Assembly (NCBI RefSeq): GCF_900108515.1
Contig: NZ_FNWW01000004.1
Coordinates: forward strand, 1 to 64,000
Direction: 5' to 3'
From: Halobacillus karajensis
GTDB taxonomy: Bacteria > Bacillota > Bacilli > Bacillales > Halobacillaceae
DNA length: 64,000 bases
Shown here: positions 1 through 8,646 of the stretch, piece after piece
How the letters are laid out: each line of letters starts with the position of its first letter
Position numbering within the stretch: the stretch's first letter is position 1
Position numbers and translations under genes: made by a program
The notes under the pieces: model-generated
What the model was told of the DNA's origin: nothing
Databases searched by the model: none
What the model saw: only the letters and a program-made list of their open reading frames with translations

Positions 1-207
1 ATCCTAAAGTTTTTGCCTTGGGAGTTGTCACATTTCTTTGTATATCGACTCATTTATATAGGTGATGGCGAAGTACCGTTCACCCAATATTTGCTAGCGG
101 GGCTTATCTATGTACTTATATTTGCATACATATTAACAGCCGTTTTTACGAGAAAGAAACAATCCCTATACGATATAGTGTCAAAAACACATGTGGTTAA
201 GGTCTAA
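1..207 (+). CDS. RDD family membrane protein, C-terminal part
   Basis: The reading frame is open from the window edge, so the N-terminus lies outside. The visible 68 residues hold a hydrophobic membrane span (LLAGLIYVLIFAYILTAVF) followed by the KKQSLYDI..KT.VV tail typical of RDD family proteins, small integral membrane proteins that mostly lack an assigned function. The stop is at 205-207. I rely on the C-terminal motif only; the membrane nature is clear, the family call less so. Confidence 0.6.
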   Translation: MLKFLPWELSHFFVYRLIYIGDGEVPFTQYLLAGLIYVLIFAYILTAVFTRKKQSLYDIVSKTHVVKV

Positions 208-278
208 ATAACATATCTATGTGATATTTAAAATTTTTATTGCACCAACGGGAGCACTAGTTGAAGATATCTGCTTCA

Positions 279-343
279 ATATCTCGAAACCAAGTCTTCC
301 GTTATAGGGGCGATTATCTAACAAGAGGAAATCGTCCTTTCGT
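279..343 (+). repeat. Dispersed hairpin repeat, copy 1
   Basis: The element reads ATCTCGAAACCAAGTCTT, a short variable part, then a stem GGGGCGATT paired with AATCGTCC and a T-rich end. Related copies lie at 943-1010 and 1428-1497, and a copy without the hairpin at 580-612. All sit downstream of genes or gene remnants, so the hairpin may act as a terminator. Confidence 0.6.
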
Positions 344-404
344 TATTTATATAAGTGGAGTCGAATAGTAAAATAAAGGAAAGAAATTGAGGAGGACCTG
401 AATA

Positions 405-579
405 TTGAAAGTAGAGGGAAAAGACTTGATCCTTAGCGTTTTTAATTAATAATTCTCCCACAATAGGAGGACAAATCTTATTCTACGCTGGGTTGTTATG
501 TGGATTATTGTGTTTGGGAACATCTGCAATTATATGTTTCCGACTTGATCATCTAGATAATGAAGTGAGATTTAGATAG
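405..579 (+). pseudogene. Frameshifted small membrane protein
   Basis: A good ribosome binding site (GGAGGA, 391-396) precedes a TTG at 405 that opens 14 codons (MKVEGKDLILSVFN) and stops. A shifted frame then continues with a hydrophobic segment (GQILFYAGLLCGLLCLGTS) to a stop at 577-579. Together they would give a protein of about 58 residues with one or two membrane spans. One frameshift near 440-450 breaks it. Function unknown. Confidence 0.4.
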
Positions 580-612
580 ATTATCTTGAAATCGAGTCTT
601 ACAGAATAGGTA
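580..612 (+). repeat. Dispersed repeat, partial copy without hairpin
   Basis: The block ATTATCTTGAAATCGAGTCTT followed by an AATAGG-like stretch matches the 5' half of the repeat seen at 279, 943 and 1428. The hairpin half is missing. Confidence 0.45.
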
Positions 613-629
613 CTTTAATGGGTTGTTAA

Positions 630-905
630 CAGGAAGGAACTTTTATTCAAGGGGACATAACAGATATAAATAAAGAAAGTGGAGATATGGAGATCGATAT
701 CGTTTCATGGACAACAATTAACAATCCAGAATCCTCTAAAGGGTCACATCAATTTGAAAAGAAGGCAAATTCACAAACTATACGAGTTTCTAATCCGGAA
801 AAATATCATGAGAGGCAAAAAGTACAAGTAAAAGTCATAAAAAATTATGAAGAAGATGACTGGGATATAGATAGATTAAAATTTGATGTAAAAAAGTTAA
901 ATTAG
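630..905 (+). pseudogene. 5'-truncated hypothetical protein
   Basis: The frame is open from 630 (just after a TAA) to a stop at 903-905, with coding-like residues (GTFIQGDITDINKESGD) before the first ATG at 687. That suggests the true N-terminus has been lost. From the ATG it would be a 72-residue charged protein ending DRLKFDVKKLN. The ATG has only a GGAG two bases upstream, too close for a good start. I do not recognise the family. It could be a short expressed gene, but a fragment is more likely. Confidence 0.4.
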
Positions 906-942
906 TGAATTAACCTATTGGCTGCGTTAGTTGAAAACCTTA

Positions 943-1010
943 GATATATCTTGAAATCAAGTCTTAAGCAATCGGGGGCAATTCTGAATTAAAAAAATTG
1001 CCCCTTTCTT
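943..1010 (+). repeat. Dispersed hairpin repeat, copy 3
   Basis: ATATCTTGAAATCAAGTCTT is followed by the stem GGGGGCAATT / AATTGCCCC (about 973-1003) and a TTTCTT tail. It has the same layout as the copies at 279 and 1428 and may terminate transcription of the fragment ending at 905. Confidence 0.6.
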
Positions 1011-1024
1011 AATGTGATGGGGGA

Positions 1025-1330
1025 GTTGCCTTTGACTACGGGGAAGGATCGACATATGAAGCGATCATAACGGAATTAGAAAAACCCCATATCTTCGAAT
1101 TCCGTGAAGTAGATGATTTGTTGCAAATTTCATTCCAAAAAGAAGGTGAAGGATGTAAAATGATCTTCACCCATACTTTTGACGACGATTCATGGGCAGT
1201 TAATACCGCTGCAGGATGGCACAGGTGTCTGGATGCCCTTGACCAGATTGTCCATGGGGAACCAGTTGAATTGAAAGACAATGCAGTTGATTTAAGAGAA
1301 TATTATAAAGAAGCTTTTGCTTCCCTTTAA
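1025..1330 (+). pseudogene. SRPBCC/AHSA1 family protein, C-terminal remnant
   Basis: The frame from about 1025 encodes the second half of an AHSA1-type SRPBCC domain (DYGEGSTYEAII, EFREVDDLLQISF, then GWHRCLDALDQIVHGEPVE) and ends at 1328-1330. There is no start codon with a ribosome binding site in this frame and the N-terminal half of the domain (about 70 residues) is missing. A nearby ATG at 1017 is in another frame. Members bind small hydrophobic ligands or act as Hsp90-activator homologues; this copy should be inactive. Confidence 0.65.
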
Positions 1331-1342
1331 TTTGCATGATTA

Positions 1343-1386
1343 AAACAGAAACGCTTGGATTTCAAATATCCAAGTGTTTCTGTTTC
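1343..1386 (+). terminator. Hairpin after the SRPBCC remnant
   Basis: The arms AAACAGAAACGCTTGGAT (1343-1360) and ATCCAAGTGTTTCTGTTT (1368-1385) pair almost perfectly around a short loop 12 bases after the stop codon. The following bases are only moderately T-rich. Confidence 0.6.
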
Positions 1387-1427
1387 CTATTTCCTCTTTA
1401 CAGTCTAGCTCTGTACCAAAGGGTCTT

Positions 1428-1497
1428 TATTATCTTGAAACTGATTTTTAAACAATCGGGGGCGATTATCTAAAAAAGAAATCGTCTCCCTTTTGTG
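1428..1497 (+). repeat. Dispersed hairpin repeat, copy 4
   Basis: TTATCTTGAAACTGATTTTTAA is followed by GGGGGCGATT, a short loop, and AATCGTCTCCC plus a T-rich tail. It is the same element as at 279 and 943. The stretch 1498-1761 after it shows no gene. Confidence 0.55.
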
Positions 1498-1761
1498 TAC
1501 TTGGGAACTGGTGTGGTGGAAGTTTAATTTCAAGATATTGGTCTAATTATTAAGTGGATTACCTTGTAATAGAGACTTCTTAAATTTGTTGAATCTAAGA
1601 GTACTTACTCCTCTTTTGTGCTAATTTTATGGAGGTTTTTGGGTTATAATCCAGAAGTTATTCTACATAAGGGCAAGTTGAATTAGAAGGATAGGGCGAT
1701 TTAAAGGATAACGTGAAATACGTTTACTTAAATTAGTAAATTACAAGGGGGAAATTTTGGT

Positions 1762-2232
1762 GTGCAAATAATGCTTCGAAGCGTAATTGAAGATGACCTT
1801 CCGGTTTTCTTCAAACACCAACAGGATCGGGATGCAAATTATATGGCGGCATTTACAAGTAAGGACCCGGGGGATTGGAGCAGTTTCTTAACCCATTGGA
1901 ATAAAATTCTGGAGGATAAAGACATCATCAAGCAAACGATCATTGTTCAAAATAATGTTGCTGGAAATGTTCTATGTTTCGAGCAGTTCGGCGTACCAGG
2001 AATTAGCTACTGGATAGGAAAAGAATACTGGGGAAAAGGAATCGCTACCAATGCTTTAAGAGAATTTTTAAAACAAGTTACCATTCGTCCACTTTATGCC
2101 CGTGTTGCCAAAGACAATATTAGGTCACTCAAGGTACTGGAGAAATGTGGTTTTACTATCTATGGTGAAGATGGTGGGTTTTCTAACGCACGTGGTGAAG
2201 ATGTAGCAGAATTAGTTCTTACACTTGAATAA
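1762..2232 (+). CDS. GNAT family N-acetyltransferase
   Basis: This 156-residue protein has the RimJ/RimL-type GNAT layout: an N-terminal LRSVIEDDLPVFFKHQQD segment, the acetyl-CoA pyrophosphate-binding loop in GKEYWGKGIATNAL (about residue 85-100), and the C-terminal NIRSLKVLEKCGF motif. The length is normal for one domain and no frame damage is visible. The start is GTG 1762 or ATG 1771; both follow a GGGG stretch at 1747-1751. The acceptor substrate cannot be read. It is an isolated intact gene among remnants. Confidence 0.85.
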   Translation: MQIMLRSVIEDDLPVFFKHQQDRDANYMAAFTSKDPGDWSSFLTHWNKILEDKDIIKQTIIVQNNVAGNVLCFEQFGVPGISYWIGKEYWGKGIATNALREFLKQVTIRPLYARVAKDNIRSLKVLEKCGFTIYGEDGGFSNARGEDVAELVLTLE

Positions 2233-2469
2233 AGATTATTAGCATTACAGAATATCTGTTAATTACGGGTGTCTTGGTTAAAAAGATACTTGTTAATTAA
2301 TTTTTTCTGTTAAAGGGCGTTTGTGAGGTTTTCAGACCTCACAAAAAACCTCACGAATCGGAAAAGTTTACCGAAGTGAAACGAATGTATGTTCTGTTTT
2401 TTGTGATGTAGTTTAACCAAATTGAGGAAATTAATGGGGCGAAAAAGTGTAGGAAAACTCATTCAAGTA

Positions 2470-2504
2470 TGGGCGGCATGATGTAATAACGCCCAAAACC
2501 CTTT
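2470..2504 (+). repeat. 35-bp flanking repeat, left copy
   Basis: TGGGCGGCATGATGT, then AATAAC, then GCCCAAAACCCTTT. It matches 32739-32773 at 33 of 35 positions in the same orientation. GGGCG and CGCCC can pair around a 14-base loop. Both copies are followed about 80-100 bases later by a CCTCTCAA/TTGAGAGG terminator. Confidence 0.7.
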
Positions 2505-2584
2505 AGTGGTGGGGTTTATAGCCTTGTTAACCTCTTAAATGACATACATTTTTGCCATTAAAAATTAAATATAGGTTTTAAATT

Positions 2585-2616
2585 AGCCTCTCAACAAAAC
2601 AGTTGAGAGGCTTTTT
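2585..2616 (+). terminator. Rho-independent terminator
   Basis: AGCCTCTCAAC pairs with GTTGAGAGGCT around a short AAAACA-type loop and is followed by TTTTT. Confidence 0.75.
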
Positions 2617-2798
2617 GTTTTGTTCGAAGTATTTTTATATTTGTCTAGCGGCTTTTTTGTTTGCTGAATTTGAAGCTAGCTAGCGATGAAGAACCATATG
2701 TGAACAACGGTGCTAAAATCCCTAATAACAACGGTTTCAAATTCCCCAATAATAACAGATAATCATTTCTATACTAGATAAAGATTTGGAGTGTAGAA

Positions 2799-2880
2799 AT
2801 GATGATCAAGATTGGGGAATTCATAATGATTAGAGAACTATTTCAAAAAGGGTGGTCAATCACAGCTATCTCTAAAGAGA
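2799..2880 (+). pseudogene. istA: istA N-terminus of the outer IS21 element
   Basis: The frame encodes MIKIGEF..IRELFQKGWSITAISKE, the N-terminal helix-turn-helix start of an IS21 transposase. The frame runs into the inner IS at 2881. Joining codon GAG at 2877-2879 and base 2880 to position 5330 restores ISKETGFDPKTIRKY, the expected continuation of the recognition helix. Confidence 0.75.
2874..2880 (+). repeat. Target site duplication, left copy (AAAGAGA)
   Basis: AAAGAGA lies directly before the inner IS and again at 5323-5329 directly after it. Seven bases is within the 4-8 bp range known for IS21 elements. Confidence 0.85.
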
Positions 2881-2947
2881 TGTATTTGGCAAGCGAAAAA
2901 TGTATGAAATGGCAATCAAAAATGCATGCCACTCGCCACCTCGATTT

Positions 2948-3666
2948 TCACTGATGTAATAATGACTCTTTATAACGAAAACTCTCTCCTGTAAATACGA
3001 CTAAGTGAGAGTGATGGATTAGGCGATCGATAACCGCCTCGGTTAATATAGGGTCACCAAAGACGTGATTCCATTGGCCAAACTGTAAATTAGTAGTGAT
3101 GATGAGGCTCTTAACTTCATAACACATGGATATCACCTGGAAAAGAAGCTCTGCTCCTTCTTTGTTCAAAGGGATATATCCTAGTTCATCTAAAATGAGT
3201 AGATCTAACTTCTGAATCTGTTTAAGCAACTTAGGAAGTGTTTTTTTTGGTTGGCTTCAATTAACTGATTGACTAAAGATGCCACGGTATAGAACCTTAC
3301 TTTACTGCCAAAGCTATGTATGGCATTTAGACCAATCAAGGTTGCCAAGTACGTTTTCCCGGTTCCCACCCCGCCATAGAAGATCATATTTTCTTTGTCC
3401 TCTATGAACTCACCATTCAAAATTGCGTCTCGATCAATCCCTTGTGGGATTTGAATATGCTCCCATACATAAGGATGGTTACTCGTTTTAGGGAATTGAG
3501 CTTGATTGAGTAATAACTGGACTTTCCGTTCCTCACGATTTTTAACTTCTTTCTCGAATAGCTTACATAAGTACTCTTCATGGCTGTCGGCTTCGATTTC
3601 ATGATGATGTTCTCGGATCCAGCTAAGCTTAAGACGCTTAGCGTACTCTTCGATTTGCTCTCTCAT
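2948..3666 (-). pseudogene. istB: istB ATPase, frameshifted
   Basis: IstB is the AAA+ helper that guides the IS21 transposase to targets. The Walker A motif is visible (GGVGTGKTYLA) in the first part (3205-3666), and the second part (2948-3229) continues with LLILDELGYIPL and the ITTNLQFGQW sensor region. The parts are in different frames. The break falls at an eight-A run (eight T at 3240-3247 on the plus strand); removing one A joins EANQKK to TLPKLLKQIQ. Total length would be about 240 residues, normal for IstB. Either a mutation, a sequencing error in the homopolymer, or slippage could explain it; mutation is the simplest reading. Confidence 0.8.
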
Positions 3667-5167
3667 TTGGTCACCTCCACCGCAGTTGTAAAGAAGGTAT
3701 CGTAATGGGAGAGTCCTCGTGTTGCTTCTGGGATGGAAGGTACTTTAACCTTAGTCTCCATTTCCTGATGCTCGCGATCATTCTTCCGTAATGTGTAAAA
3801 GCAATGCTTGATGTGGTCAGAGCTTGGATGACTATGTGCTGATGCAAGTTCCAACGCTTGGTTTAACGTTTTAAAATCATTGTTTTTCAATAAATTGCCT
3901 AAAAGCCGTAAGGCTGCTTTTTGCTCTTCTTCCGTACAGTTTTGAAAATACTCAGTCCATATGGGGGGAAATTGATTATATAAATTACTATATTTTATCG
4001 CTTCTGGACGTCTAGAAAGTAAATGTAAATAAGGCTGCCAAATCATAGATTTCCTCTTCGCCCCATACAATCGGGAGTGCCTTACAATCACCTCATTTTG
4101 ATCGTTAAGAATGACAATCTCGTTGTAACTAATTTGACCCCGTACTGATTGCTTGGCGAACCGAGGAGAAGTAGAATATAGCTTTTTATCAATGGTCACC
4201 ATGCCTGATTTATCCGCCTTCACTTCCTCTCTTCGGACACAGTCAAATTTCTTCTCAGGAAGAATAAGCCACTCCTGTTTATCTTCTAAGAACAACTGTG
4301 ATTGAAGAACCTTTTTATCATAATGCAGTCGATCTCGATCTTCTTCAGCTAGTTGCCATTGAGCTTCATTAAAATGATCAAGATCAGTAATAAAGCATTC
4401 AGGAAGCAGGAAGTTGTTTCGGACATATTTAACCATCGCTTCCACATGGCCTTTCTCATTGCCCTTTCCAGGATTGCAGAATTCGTATTGGAAGCCGTAG
4501 TGTAAGACAAATCTTTCAAAGGTATCGGTGAGCTCACGCTCTCCTTTGGCACCAATCTTCTTTACTGCCGGAGAAAGGTTATCAAATCGTATCGTACGTG
4601 GAACGCCTCCCATGTAATGGAACATACGCTGCAATCCTTCTAATAGACATTCAGTATTTTCCGAAGGAAAGATCTGATAATAAAAAGAATTGCTATAAGG
4701 GAAGGACATTACCAGATAAGGGAGTCAATAACTTCACCATGGTACTGGAAAGGCGCAGTGCCAAAGTCGACTTGTGCTGTTCCGGGGATGGTTTCTAATG
4801 GCAGTGAAGATCCCTCTGCGTACTCTAATAATTCTTCTTTTCTCTTAGACACGTAATTACGTACACTTCGGTCAGAACCTTTAAAACTATGATTTTTAAC
4901 TAATTGCTGATACATACGTTTAGCTGTTCTATGATTTTTCTTTTTCTTCTTTAAGTCTTCTTTGATCCACTTATCAATGATTGGTTTTACAGGGTCCATA
5001 ACGGGAGAAGGGCGTACTTTTACTTTTCGCTGCTTGAATTCCTCTTGATTCGCATATTTCTTAACCGTTCTGGCATCTATTTTCATTCTTCTGGCTACAT
5101 CTGAATATGTACACCCTTTTTGGTTGGCTTCCAATCTGATATAATCAATTTGTTCCACTTGTAACAT
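3663..5167 (-). pseudogene. istA: istA transposase, frameshifted
   Basis: The first part (4709-5167) has an N-terminal helix-turn-helix (YSDVARRMKIDARTVKKY) and the first catalytic Asp in AQVDFG. The second part (3663-4709) has the second Asp (IRFDNLSPAV) and the Glu (GKGNEKGHVE) of the DDE domain. One base is missing near 4710: adding a C in the CCC run would restore DSPYLVMSFPYS. Joined, the protein would be about 500 residues, the usual IstA length. istB follows with a 4-base overlap, as in other IS21 elements. Confidence 0.8.
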
Positions 5168-5322
5168 CTCCTAATTACCTCCTACTGAACGTTGTTGGTC
5201 CAACGAGGAGTTTAAAGTTATTGGGAGAGGTTGGCAAGTGGACTTTTTTTTATGCCTTCATGTTCGAAGAACACCTACATAAACTGACTGCCATTACCTA
5301 CATTTTTAGAATGCCATAAACA

Positions 5323-6442
5323 AAAGAGACTGGCTTTGACCCTAAAACTATCAGGAAGTACATAAAATCTGAAGAATTACCAAGGATGAAGAAAGTACCT
5401 AGTAAAGGTAGTAAGCTAGATCCCTTCAAAGATTACTTAGAGAAACGTATGAAGGAAGGTACCACGAACTGCACCGTATTATTAGATGAAATTATATCTA
5501 TGGGGTACGAGGGCAAAATGACAATCCTCCGGGATTTCATTCGACCATATCGGGTGCGACCAAAAAAGCAAGCTACTATAAGATACGAGACTCCTCCTGG
5601 GAAACAAGCTCAGATGGATTGGGGACACATTGGTAAATTCGCTGTTGATGGTGAAATGAAGGATATTTATGCTTTTGTAATTTTACTAAGTTATTCGAGG
5701 CTTAAATATGTAGAGTTTACAGACAGCATGGATTTAGAAACGTTAATGAAGTGCCATATGAATGCCTTTGCTTATTTCAATGGAGTGCCTGAGCAAATCT
5801 TGTATGACAATATGAAAACTGCTGTTATCAAGCATAGCCCAGTCGAAATAAGATTGTTGTTCCAAAGGCATGTAAACCACACCGGCCACAAACAAAGGGA
5901 AAAGTAGAAAATGTTGTTGGATATTTAAAGAAGAACTTTCTGCAGCGCAAGCATGAACCTACGTTAAAAGCATTAAATGAAGATGTGAGAGTGTGGTTAG
6001 ATCAAGTAGCAAACCGTAAGGTTCATCAGACAACGCTCGAATCACCTCATACTCGTTTCCAGCACGAACAAAAGCATTTAATGACTTCAAATACGAAACC
6101 ATTGTTCCCTATTCATCATTGGGAAATTAGAAAAGTGAGTAAGGATTGCTTTGTTTCCTAAGTAAGAGGTATTCAGTATTTTTTCGGTACGTTGGACAAG
6201 AATTAAAGATAAAAGAAACATTAGATCATCATTTAGAAATTTATGACCATTATGAATGCGTGGCTAAACATCCTATTATGACTGGAAAGGTGAGAGATCA
6301 TATAAACCTTGAACATTATAAAGGACTGCAAACGACTACTGATGGTTTGCCGACCCCCAGCCGTTTACAGTCCCCTGATATTGAAGTAGAACAACGTTTC
6401 CTTCAAATCTATGAGCAACTAGAAGGAGGTGATCAATCATGA
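5323..6442 (+). pseudogene. istA: istA remainder of the outer IS21 element
   Basis: After the inner IS the frame resumes with TGFDPKTIRKYIKSEELP and runs through the first catalytic motif (QMDWGHIG) and the second Asp (QILYDNMKTAV) to a frameshift near 5850. The next frame carries the third acidic motif (TKGKVENVVGYLKKNF) to a stop at about 6160. A third segment (6146-6442) holds the C-terminal IKETLDHHLEIYD..HPIMTGK region. At least two frameshifts plus the IS insertion make it inactive. It belongs to a different IS21 subgroup from the inner element. Confidence 0.8.
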
Positions 6443-6741
6443 ACACAAACCTTTTAGTTGAACGCTTAGAATAAATCGGTTGGCATTACACCGCCGATCA
6501 AATAGATGGTCTGCTTGAAGACGCATCTAAAAATAATGTACCATATTCGGACTTCTTAATCACGCTATTATCACAAGAAATCGAACAAAAGGAAAAAGCA
6601 GCTTTAGATAAGCGTCTAAAGAAAGCTAAGCTTCCCTACATTAAAAGCATTCATGACTTCGATTTTAGTTTTCAACCAAGTATAGATGAACGAAGAGTTA
6701 AAGAAGTGTTATCGGGTCGATATATCCATAATGGAAATTAA
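6439..6741 (+). pseudogene. istB: istB remnant of the outer IS21 element
   Basis: It starts at ATG 6439 behind GGAGGTGAT and overlaps the end of istA by 4 bases. The frame holds an IstB-like N-terminus with an in-frame stop after MNTNLLVERLE, then HYTADQIDGLLEDA and LPYIKSIHDFDFSFQPSID, and ends at 6739-6741. The Walker motifs are absent, so only the first 40 percent is present. Confidence 0.7.
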
Positions 6742-6769
6742 ATATCTAAGAGACTCATGCATAACTCCC

Positions 6770-6915
6770 ATGGAGAAGACTCTATTGGATTCTTGTATTC
6801 TACTGGGGGCTTAATGGGGAGGTAGTAAAACTGAACAGGGAGAATTTCAATTTTTCGGAAAGATCGATTATTGTAAAAGGAAAAGGAGATAAAGAAAAGA
6901 GAAGTCTATTTTAAT
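6770..6915 (+). pseudogene. Tyrosine recombinase remnant
   Basis: Two short frames match the domain start of XerC/D-type integrases: FLYSTGGL, then in the next frame EVVKLNRENFNF..IIVKGKGDKE. The pattern 'LYSTGLR..E...L....I......I.VKGKGDKER' is diagnostic for the family. The catalytic His/Arg/Tyr part is gone. It may be the recombinase of an element that once occupied this region. The bases from 6916 to 7143 hold no gene. Confidence 0.65.
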
Positions 6916-7143
6916 ATAGGTTGTTCGTTTTGGTTGCAGAAATATTTAGAGGAGTGAACGGAACGGAATGGGGTAAAGAGAAGACATAAGAATAGAATGA
7001 GTATTGAGGTTCTTACGCAATAAGAAGTGATTGCTCAATACTATATTTCTTATTTTCTTATACAAAGTGTTTAAAAAGGCAAAACTAGGAATTAGGCTTA
7101 CGTAACAGATTAGGAATAATAGTAAATTTTTTGGAGGGTTAAT

Positions 7144-7779
7144 ATGATTAATGTCTACATTTATGCACTGGATACATTAGCAGACTGGGAGCTTGGATAT
7201 GTAACGTCAGAACTAAATTCGGGTCAATACTTTAAAAAAAGTAGTGCTAATGTTTCCGTTAAGACCGTTGGGGTTACCAGGGATGCAATTGCAACAAAGG
7301 GAGGTATGAGAGTTATACCAGAGGTAACCACCAATGAAATCATTTCTGCTCCAACAACAGTTTTATTGTTGCCAGGAGCAGATACGTGGGATGACCCGAA
7401 ACACATACCGATTATAAAAAAGGCTACTGAACTGTTAGAATGTGGCGCAACTGTTGCTGCAATTTGCGGTGCTACAACTGTACTTGCTGAAGCTGGCTTA
7501 TTTGACAAACGTATACACACAAGCAACAGTCTTGATTACCTCAAGATGGTAAGCCCGAATTATAAAGGAGAACCTTATTATAGAAATGTCAAAGCAATTT
7601 CTGACCAAAACTTGATAACTGCTAGTTCTGCTGGTGCGCTGTTATTCGCTCATATTATATTAGCTAAGTTAGATGTTTTCTCTGAGGGAACCCTTGAGGC
7701 TTGGTATAACTATTTCAATACGGGTGATTCTAAATACTTTTACGATTTAATGCAGACACTGACACCAAAATTAAAATAA
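7144..7779 (+). CDS. DJ-1/PfpI family protein (type 1 glutamine amidotransferase-like)
   Basis: This intact 211-residue protein has the DJ-1/PfpI fold marks: an N-terminal strand with the conserved Glu (LADWELGYV), the nucleophile elbow Cys in AAICGATTVLAEAG (about residue 105), and HTSNSLDYLK downstream. A GGAGG lies 6 bases before ATG 7144. Members act as glyoxalases, chaperones, isocyanide hydratases or regulators, and the substrate cannot be told from sequence. It is the only intact gene between the IS remnants and the regulator at 9981. Confidence 0.85.
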   Translation: MINVYIYALDTLADWELGYVTSELNSGQYFKKSSANVSVKTVGVTRDAIATKGGMRVIPEVTTNEIISAPTTVLLLPGADTWDDPKHIPIIKKATELLECGATVAAICGATTVLAEAGLFDKRIHTSNSLDYLKMVSPNYKGEPYYRNVKAISDQNLITASSAGALLFAHIILAKLDVFSEGTLEAWYNYFNTGDSKYFYDLMQTLTPKLK

Positions 7780-7937
7780 CTTAGCAAGTTTAAAAAGGTG
7801 GTCTAAACAGTGGTTAAGTATCCTCAGCATTAAAAACAGAGGAAGGGATTGCTGTAACAGCGTCATCAAGTAGTAGAAAAGCATTAACAAATGCTAATTA
7901 TAAAGCTAAGGAAAACATTGAAAAAGGAGGCAGATTA

Positions 7938-8580
7938 ATGACAAACCAAACAACAACGAAACCTTTATATGAAACTTTTACTAGTGATAAATTATATAAA
8001 TATTCCGAACTTATCTAATGGCCCGATGACACGCGGACTCTCATCTGGCAACGTTCCCGATGAGGAAGTGGAGACGTATTATATAGCAGACGTGCTGAGA
8101 ATGAAGTCGGATTGATTATTACAGAAGGAACAGGAATTGATCATCTAGCTTTTGTATCTGGTGTGATGATTCCTATGTACATGGAGAGAAGACGTTGTGC
8201 TGGGCCAATGGTGTAAATGAAAGCGTACATGAGGGCGGCGGTAAAGTTGCCACGCAGCTGTGGCATGTAGGAATGACTCGCAGCAAAGGGAATATTCTAA
8301 GAAGAGGCATAGTCGTAAGATTGGATGGGGAGAAAGCGAATGAAACATCATTTACATAAGAAGTAGAGGCGTTGGTGGAATCCTGTTCCAAATCAGCAGC
8401 GGATACCATAACGGTCGGTGCGTTTATTATTGTTCCCAGAAGAACTGGTCGATCAAATAACTTAAACATTGCAAGCTGGACGAAAAAACCATCTGGCCAA
8501 CCGGCTAACCTTCTGTCGAGTTTGACGGTGTCTTTATACGAAGTAGAGCAAATGATCTGTTATCCTTTAATAAAGAAGTA
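7938..8580 (+). pseudogene. NADH:flavin oxidoreductase (Old Yellow Enzyme) pseudogene
   Basis: An ATG at 7938 behind AAAGGAGG opens MTNQTTTKPLYETF. A shifted frame then gives SNGPMTRGLSSGNVPDEEVE, another gives AENEVGLIITEGTGIDH, and near 8470-8540 there is a C-terminal stretch ending SVEFDGVFI. These match the order of OYE family blocks (PMTR, LIITEGT, the C-terminal G.VGLD.DF region). Several frameshifts and an internal deletion (the full protein is about 350 residues) rule out function. A long frame at 8372-8737 in this stretch is a by-product. Confidence 0.65.
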
Positions 8581-8612
8581 CACAAAAACTATATTAATGA
8601 TAAAGTTCGAAT

Positions 8613-8646
8613 ACAGGCGTCCTTCTATCAGGACGTCTGTTTTTTG
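8613..8646 (+). terminator. Rho-independent terminator
   Basis: ACAGGCGTCC pairs with GGACGTCTGT around a TTCTATCA loop and is followed by TTTTT. It probably ended the decayed oxidoreductase gene. Confidence 0.75.

Larger units (their letters stand above)
208..686. other. Decayed stretch between the RDD gene and the next remnant
   Basis: No intact gene. It holds one copy of the dispersed hairpin repeat (279-343), a frameshifted small membrane protein (405-579) and a partial repeat copy (580-612). Confidence 0.6.
2233..2698. other. Intergenic stretch before the IS21 elements
   Basis: No gene seen. It contains a GAGGT/ACCTC hairpin near 2325-2345, the left copy of a 35-bp repeat (2470-2504) and a strong terminator (2585-2616). 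Confidence 0.6.
2881..5322 (-). mobile_element. Inner IS21-family insertion sequence, complete ends
   Basis: The 2442-bp element begins TGTATTTGGCAAGCG and ends with the complement of TGTTTATGGCATTCT. The inverted repeats extend about 38 bases (a shared AAAAATGTA followed by AATGGCA). It lies between exact 7-bp AAAGAGA duplications and carries istA and istB on the minus strand. Both genes have one frameshift, so it probably no longer transposes by itself, but the ends look recent. Confidence 0.88.
2699..6741 (+). mobile_element. Outer IS21-family element, interrupted and decayed
   Basis: Its left end near 2699 begins TGTGAACAACGGTGC and carries short direct repeats (AACAACGG, CCCAATAA) typical of IS21 ends. 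The istA gene starts at 2799, is broken at 2880 by a second IS21-family element (2881-5322), and resumes at 5323 in the correct frame once one target duplication is removed. It then carries an extra frameshift, and the istB gene after it is cut off at 6741. No right inverted repeat was found, so the right boundary is approximate. The element cannot transpose by itself. Confidence 0.75.
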
